This document shows positions 59,470 to 64,000 of a stretch of 64,000 bases of DNA, in pieces (position 1 is the first letter of the stretch; the number at the start of each line of letters is the position of its first letter). The DNA comes from Lycorma delicatula. Lineage: Eukaryota > Arthropoda > Insecta > Hemiptera > Fulgoridae. The DNA is taken from the NCBI RefSeq assembly GCF_047948215.1, contig NC_134455.1, positions 323,508,147-323,572,146 on the forward strand. Reading direction: 5' to 3'. Made by a program: the position numbers and the translations under genes. Below the pieces are notes generated by a model. The model was given only the letters and a program-made list of their open reading frames with translations. It was not told the origin of the DNA and made no database searches.

Positions 59470-61140
59470 CAGAGAATTGACTATGAAAATTCAATGAAAA
59501 CCAGTATTGAATCTGCCAAAAACTGCTTACAAACATTATTTTCACTGTCCCTTGGGAGACCAAGATAAATCCTGGGCTCCATGTGTAACTTGCATCAAAT
59601 TCTTTGTTAAACTAACGCAGTAGTTAAAAAGAAAAAAAGAGCATTTGCCTTTTGCTGTACCTATGATTTGGCAAGAGCCTACTAACTATTATGATAACTG
59701 CTATTTTTTCTTAACAAATGTTACTGGTTTCAGTCCAAACAATAAAAGCAGTATTGCATACCTAAATGTTCATCTAGCTATGAGACTTACCAGTACTTTA
59801 TGGTGTTGATTTACCAATTCTGATTGCTCCAACTTCTTGAAAAGAGATTTCTGATTCTCCAGAAGGCTCAATCGATGAATCCTCAACTTCAATAGATATT
59901 AACTACGTTCCAGAAGAATCAAATATTGAACCTCACCTCATCATACAAGCAGAACTGAGTGACCTAATTCGTGACTTGTATTTGTCGAAATAACATGCAG
60001 AACTCCTAGGTTCATGTCTTAAAGAATGGAATTTATTAAACAAGGATACTAAAATTTCAGTACATAGAAATCGAAATGAAAATTAACTGTAATACTTTAA
60101 AGGAGATGATTTAATCTGTTCCTGCCATGATGTCAGGGGCCAATTTCTGAACTGGACATTAAATATGTTTTTCATGATTAGCATTTATTTATAGACTCGC
60201 CAAAAAGAAGCTTAAAGGCAGTGTTGTTGCATAACTCGAATACATTTTCTTCTATACTGTAGAACATGTTGTAGGAATGAAAGAAACATTTGAAACTATG
60301 TTAAAAACTTGAAAAGCTATTAAGTATGATGAACACTCTTGGTGAATCATTGTTGACCTGAAAGTGATAGTCATCTCGGTTTCTCATTTTTTCTGTTTAG
60401 CCTCCAGAACTGCCGTATTACTTTTGAGAATGAATGAGGATGTTTTATATGAATACCCAATCACCAAAGAACACCAGTATCCACAATCTAGTATTCAAAT
60501 CCGTGTAAAAGTGTCTGCCTTTATTAGGATTTGAATCTTAGAACTCTTGACTTCAAAATCAGCTGATTTGCGATGACGAGTTCACTACTAGACCAACCTG
60601 AAAGGTTTTCTTCTTGGTCTCCAGAGTGGCTTTACTGAATGTATGTTCCTTGTGTTTTTGAGATAGTTGGGCTTCAGTTAAACACTACACAGTTAAAGGC
60701 TGGCCAAAAAGAAATCAGTTTACCCCAGAAAAGAAAAGTGTTGCAGTGTTCCCCTTGTTGAAGCAGACAGGGGATTGGACCACAAATAAGAAAATTAATT
60801 TGTGAAAATATATTTTACAGCAAACTGAATCCTAAATAGCAGCATAGAAGTCATTTAAAGATGCCATTACTGATTTTCTTAGAAATAAAAAACTGAAAAC
60901 CATGATCGGCTTATAAATGAACTCTTAGTGAACTACAAAAATTTAGACTGCAGAATGTCATTGATAATTAATTTTTTACTTCCTCATTTGGACATTTTCC
61001 CTTTAAACTTGGGTGACATCAGCGATGAACAAGGAGAAAAGTTCCACAAAGATATACTGCAGGTGAAACAGCGTTATCAATGCAGATGGGTTGATTCTAT
61101 GATGAGTGACTACTGCTAAATGATAAAATGAGAAGACTTC
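59470..61140 (+). mobile_element. Decayed DDE-type transposon (ELNDL / GLQGGFT family), copy 2, interrupted by a SINE
   Basis: In order: SIDINYVPEESNIEPHLI (about 59890-59945), AELSDL..DLYLSK and HAELLGSCLKEWNLLNKDTK (59950-60055), and RNENL with CHDVxGxFL-like text (about 60068-60155). Then come DSPKRSLKAVLLHN (about 60193-60236), DLKVIVIS (60357-60380), the SINE, and FLLGLQSGFTE (about 60609-60640). A 63-codon open run at 60928-61119 ends with MSLIINFLLPHLDIFPLNLG, then DEQGEKFHKDILQVKQRYQ. The last part matches the family's HxDxFPxNxGxxSDEQGERFHQDI block. It is dead. Copy 1 lies at 4600-5445. The superfamily is not known to me and no ends were found. Confidence 0.7.
60385..60602 (-). mobile_element. 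tRNA-derived SINE, copy 5, shortened
   Basis: Reverse complement of the SINE family with head GGTCTAGTAGTGAAC, AAATCAGCTGATTTTG, a body with TTCTTTGGTGATTGGG, and a tail AGAATGAATGAGGATG...GGAGGCTAAACAG. About 70 bp of the middle is missing compared with the copy at 54462. The flanks GGTTTCTC and GGTTTTCTTC may be a decayed target duplication. It splits the transposon coding region at 59470-61140. Confidence 0.8.
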
Positions 61141-62132
61141 GCCAAACACAAAAGAAAAATAAAAAAAAATTAAGGTAAACATTAATGTCTCTAAAATAAA
61201 GGTAGGAATTTTAATTATTATTTTTGTATTCTATTTAAGAAGTTTCTCAGTATTTTAATGGGTCATAACTAAAAATGTTGTGAGGGTGTTGAAGAAAAAC
61301 TGATTTAATTTTAAGATTCAGCATAAAAATACATTCTAATTCACGTACATTTATCTTTATTTTTTTATTTGACCTGTGTGATTATTTATCTAATCCCAAA
61401 TAATAGTTAAGATATACATAATTACCTGTATAAATTTATTCATTTTTCTTACTTAAATCATATAATTAGGAATTTGTTTATTGGCATTTCTTCTCATCTG
61501 CCGTCTTGATCACGTAACTGTACAGACCTGGAGTTTTTTTATATTAAAGTTAATATTAGTTCCTTTCTAGGAAATACTATTAAAATGATTGTTAGAACAA
61601 TTTATATATAAAGCAAAAAGCCAAAACTTGGTCATTAAATAAGTTTAAAAGATAGATGTAGCTGATCATCAAATAGTGTGTCTACCGCTCTCATATCCTA
61701 AAATAATAGCGTCTGCCTTAAATTGTAAATTAAACATTTATAATAAATAATATGAGGATAAACTCCCTCTTTAGATGCTTCTAATTGTAGCTACCCAAAT
61801 CATAACCCTAGTCACTTACTTGTTTTGCCAATAAGTGACCCTACAAACTCATACTTTAACATTCCAAGGATGTTGAAATTGGAACAATGAGATTATAAAG
61901 TGATAAAGAACAATTGAACAATTAAAATGCCATCGTTTTATTGCAGGCTGTGTAGTACATAATATTTTGTGCATTACATATTTTTTAAACTATAAATTCT
62001 TACACTTTTTTCTGTTTTACATATTCACAGGTAGGGAGAGCGCTTGTATATAATGCATATTTAGAATGTGGAAATCAATCTGTGTCAGGAAAGCTTTGAA
62101 TTTGTGGAATAATTCTTGTCTTTTTCTTCTAG
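61141..62132. other. Intron before the last visible Fen1 exon
   Basis: AT-rich with nothing identified. A pyrimidine-rich tract (TTTTTCTTCTAG, 62121-62132) forms the acceptor. Confidence 0.4.
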
Positions 62133-62324
62133 TTAAAGTGGATTGACCCAGATGAAGAAGGATTAGTGAAATATTTATGTGGAAATAAAAATTTTAATGA
62201 AGACAGAGTAAGAAATGGGGCAAAAAAATTAATTAAAGCACGGTCAACAACAACACAGGGTCGTTTGGATTCTTTTTTCAAAGTTCTTCCTTCAACGCCA
62301 AATAATAATAGCAATAAACGAAAG
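62133..62324 (+). CDS. Fen1: Fen1 coding exon with the PCNA-interaction motif
   Basis: Opens in phase 0 after TTCTTCTAG, exactly 64 codons, and ends before GTATTA at 62325. It encodes [20 protein letters not shown], then [18 protein letters not shown] and [15 protein letters not shown], ending [14 protein letters not shown] is a PIP box (Q-x-x-L-x-x-F-F), by which FEN1 docks on the PCNA sliding clamp. The ending KRK is the start of the basic nuclear-localisation tail, which must continue in a further exon. I searched 62325-64000 and found no convincing candidate, so the terminal exon probably lies downstream of the window. Confidence 0.96.
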
Positions 62325-64000
62325 GTATTAGCATTTAATTTTTAAAAATAGCTTATACACTAACATAAGTATAAAAACAACTGGAGAAACATTTCTTGCA
62401 TAATTTGTTACATACAGTACAATTTCTCACCTGCTATCCTTGTCTAACTTCATTTTTGTGAGGTTCCACTGGTATCGAAATCTTACATCAGGCAAGTATA
62501 AAAATAAGATGGAAAAAGTACTTCTTAATCAATATTTACCGTAATAAAAGCTATGTTAAATCTAATTAAAGATAAGATTTTTCTATGGTTTTCAGTCATA
62601 TAACAAAAGCATTTTGTTCTTAGAAAACCAAGAATGGGATACTTTTTTTGGTGGGAGGGGATATTGAGTCATTGATAATTTGACTAGTTTGATACTAACT
62701 TCAGTCCTTTCTCTATTCAATGCTAATATTTTAATCTCAACAAATTATAGCATTCTATAACCTCAGTTTTGCATTTTAGACTGAAATGTAGTCTTTGTTT
62801 ATAACTATATTTTTGCTTTTTTGGCACTGATCTGGTTTGCAACTTTCTCTTGCTCAGTTTTTTAAATTTCATAAATCACTGAACACAAAATGTTTGAAAA
62901 TTTATTTGATAATTGTGAAACGTTAGAACATTTATTTTTTCTAATTTTTTTATTCACTTTTTCCAACAAATCATTCATGATCATAGACTGCTAGCTTGTG
63001 AAAATAGATCATGCCCTTAAAACAAACCATTTTTTTATTTTACCTTCACATATATAATATTTGGTCCATATAAATCATAAATTTCTTCAAGAATGCAGCA
63101 AATTTGTTTTTCACAATTAAGAAATTAGTTACCGCTCAAACTTCACTCTTCTATTTATTTTAGCAATATTTCAATTTTATACATAGCTTAAGTAAAACTT
63201 AATCATGCAGTTATATTTAGAAAGTACGCACTAAAATTTAATTGCATTAGAACTTAAAAAATGTATAAGCTCAGTAACATGGATATGATTGGAATATTGC
63301 CTACATATGATTAATGGTGCAGATAAACCTGCTACACAAATACTGATTACTAAGCATAACAAACTGGCAGAATAGTTGAAATGGCCCTTATTTAAAAAAC
63401 CATGCCTCTGTTTTATTTTTTTATTATCTTTATATATTTATTTCATTATTTATATAAGTATTTATTTAATACTTTTAAGTATTAATATAGAATTTTAGAA
63501 CGCCTATTATTTTTATTATGTTATTGTGAATTTTGTGATGCTGTTTACAAGGTTTTACTTCGATTCCCCGAGATCGATCCAAGCAAAAAAAAAGGTGTTG
63601 TGTGGCAAGAATTAGTGGAAAATTGTATTTTTTATCTGCGTAGATAATTACTGCAGCATATGATTTCATTTAATAATCAATGGAGAAAACGTTTTCTGGG
63701 TCTAATTTAAAGTTGGTATTTTTTATTCACAGTTCATAATTAAATGGAGATACTATAATCACACATCTTGTGTGCTTCTTTCAAACACTATATCTACTGT
63801 GCCTTCAGTCATACCCTTTTTGTTTGGACTAAATTCCTGTAATATATGACATTCCTGATCTGATCTCAGTAATATATGATTATGCTCTGATCTGGATAGC
63901 ACATTTATTTATTTGTCAATTTTTGCAGGAATTCTAGATAGTACCTATATAAATATATACATACAGATATCACATAATTACTTTCTTCTATCTAATCTTC
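62325..64000. other. Last intron of Fen1 as far as visible
   Basis: AT-rich. No terminal exon, polyadenylation context tied to an exon, or transposon could be identified. Confidence 0.4.

Noticed and set aside
63475..63669. KQKKRCC-like text near 63585 as the terminal Fen1 exon
   Set aside because: The lysines come from an A-run, there is no clear acceptor in phase, and the sequence does not resemble a FEN1 tail.
1..64000. A novel defence-type or operon-like system, CRISPR array, or rRNA
   Set aside because: The window is one host gene with transposon-filled introns; no clustered genes of a common pathway and no regularly spaced repeats were found.

Overview
This is a 64 kb stretch of an animal nuclear genome, very AT-rich and packed with transposon relics. 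The mix of transposons (mariner families, R1-clade LINEs, tRNA-derived SINEs, BEL/Pao) points to an insect. Hemiptera is my best guess, but that rests on remembered repeat families and is not proven.

The only host gene I can support is flap endonuclease 1 (Fen1), on the + strand across the whole window. Six coding exons with GT-AG introns are visible: 3806-3908, 26708-26874, 43429-43538, 51458-51661, 56950-57168 and 62133-62324. Their phases join without a break and give about 331 codons. All seven metal-binding acidic residues known for FEN1 and the PCNA-binding motif are present. The first coding exon (about 27 codons) and the C-terminal tail were not found and probably lie outside. The introns are about 22.8, 16.6, 7.9, 5.3 and 5.0 kb.

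Nearly everything else recognisable is intronic mobile DNA. Intron A (3909-26707) holds: a decayed DDE-family transposon cut by a SINE (4.6-5.4 kb); an R1-like LINE fragment (5.4-6.8 kb); a mariner relic (7.6-8.6 kb); a 7.5 kb DNA transposon with about 0.7 kb terminal inverted repeats (8.75-16.2 kb) carrying a nested, 5'-truncated R1-clade LINE (11603-15022); an apparently full-length R1-clade LINE on the - strand (16357-22011); a complete mariner (22307-23596); a SINE; and a Tc-like relic. Intron B (26875-43428) holds a minus-strand mariner, a foldback element, a LINE reverse-transcriptase relic containing a piece of hAT-like sequence with a SINE inside that, a longer hAT-like element (36.7-39.2 kb) and a second complete mariner (40542-41825). 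Introns C to E hold Tc1-like relics, LINE pieces, a BEL/Pao relic and further SINEs.

I saw no prokaryotic-style system, CRISPR array, rRNA or functional tRNA gene. The most novel material is the large DNA transposon, whose transposase belongs to a family I know only from uncharacterised animal proteins, and the nested insertions, several of which have clear target-site duplications and one of which has a matching empty site.
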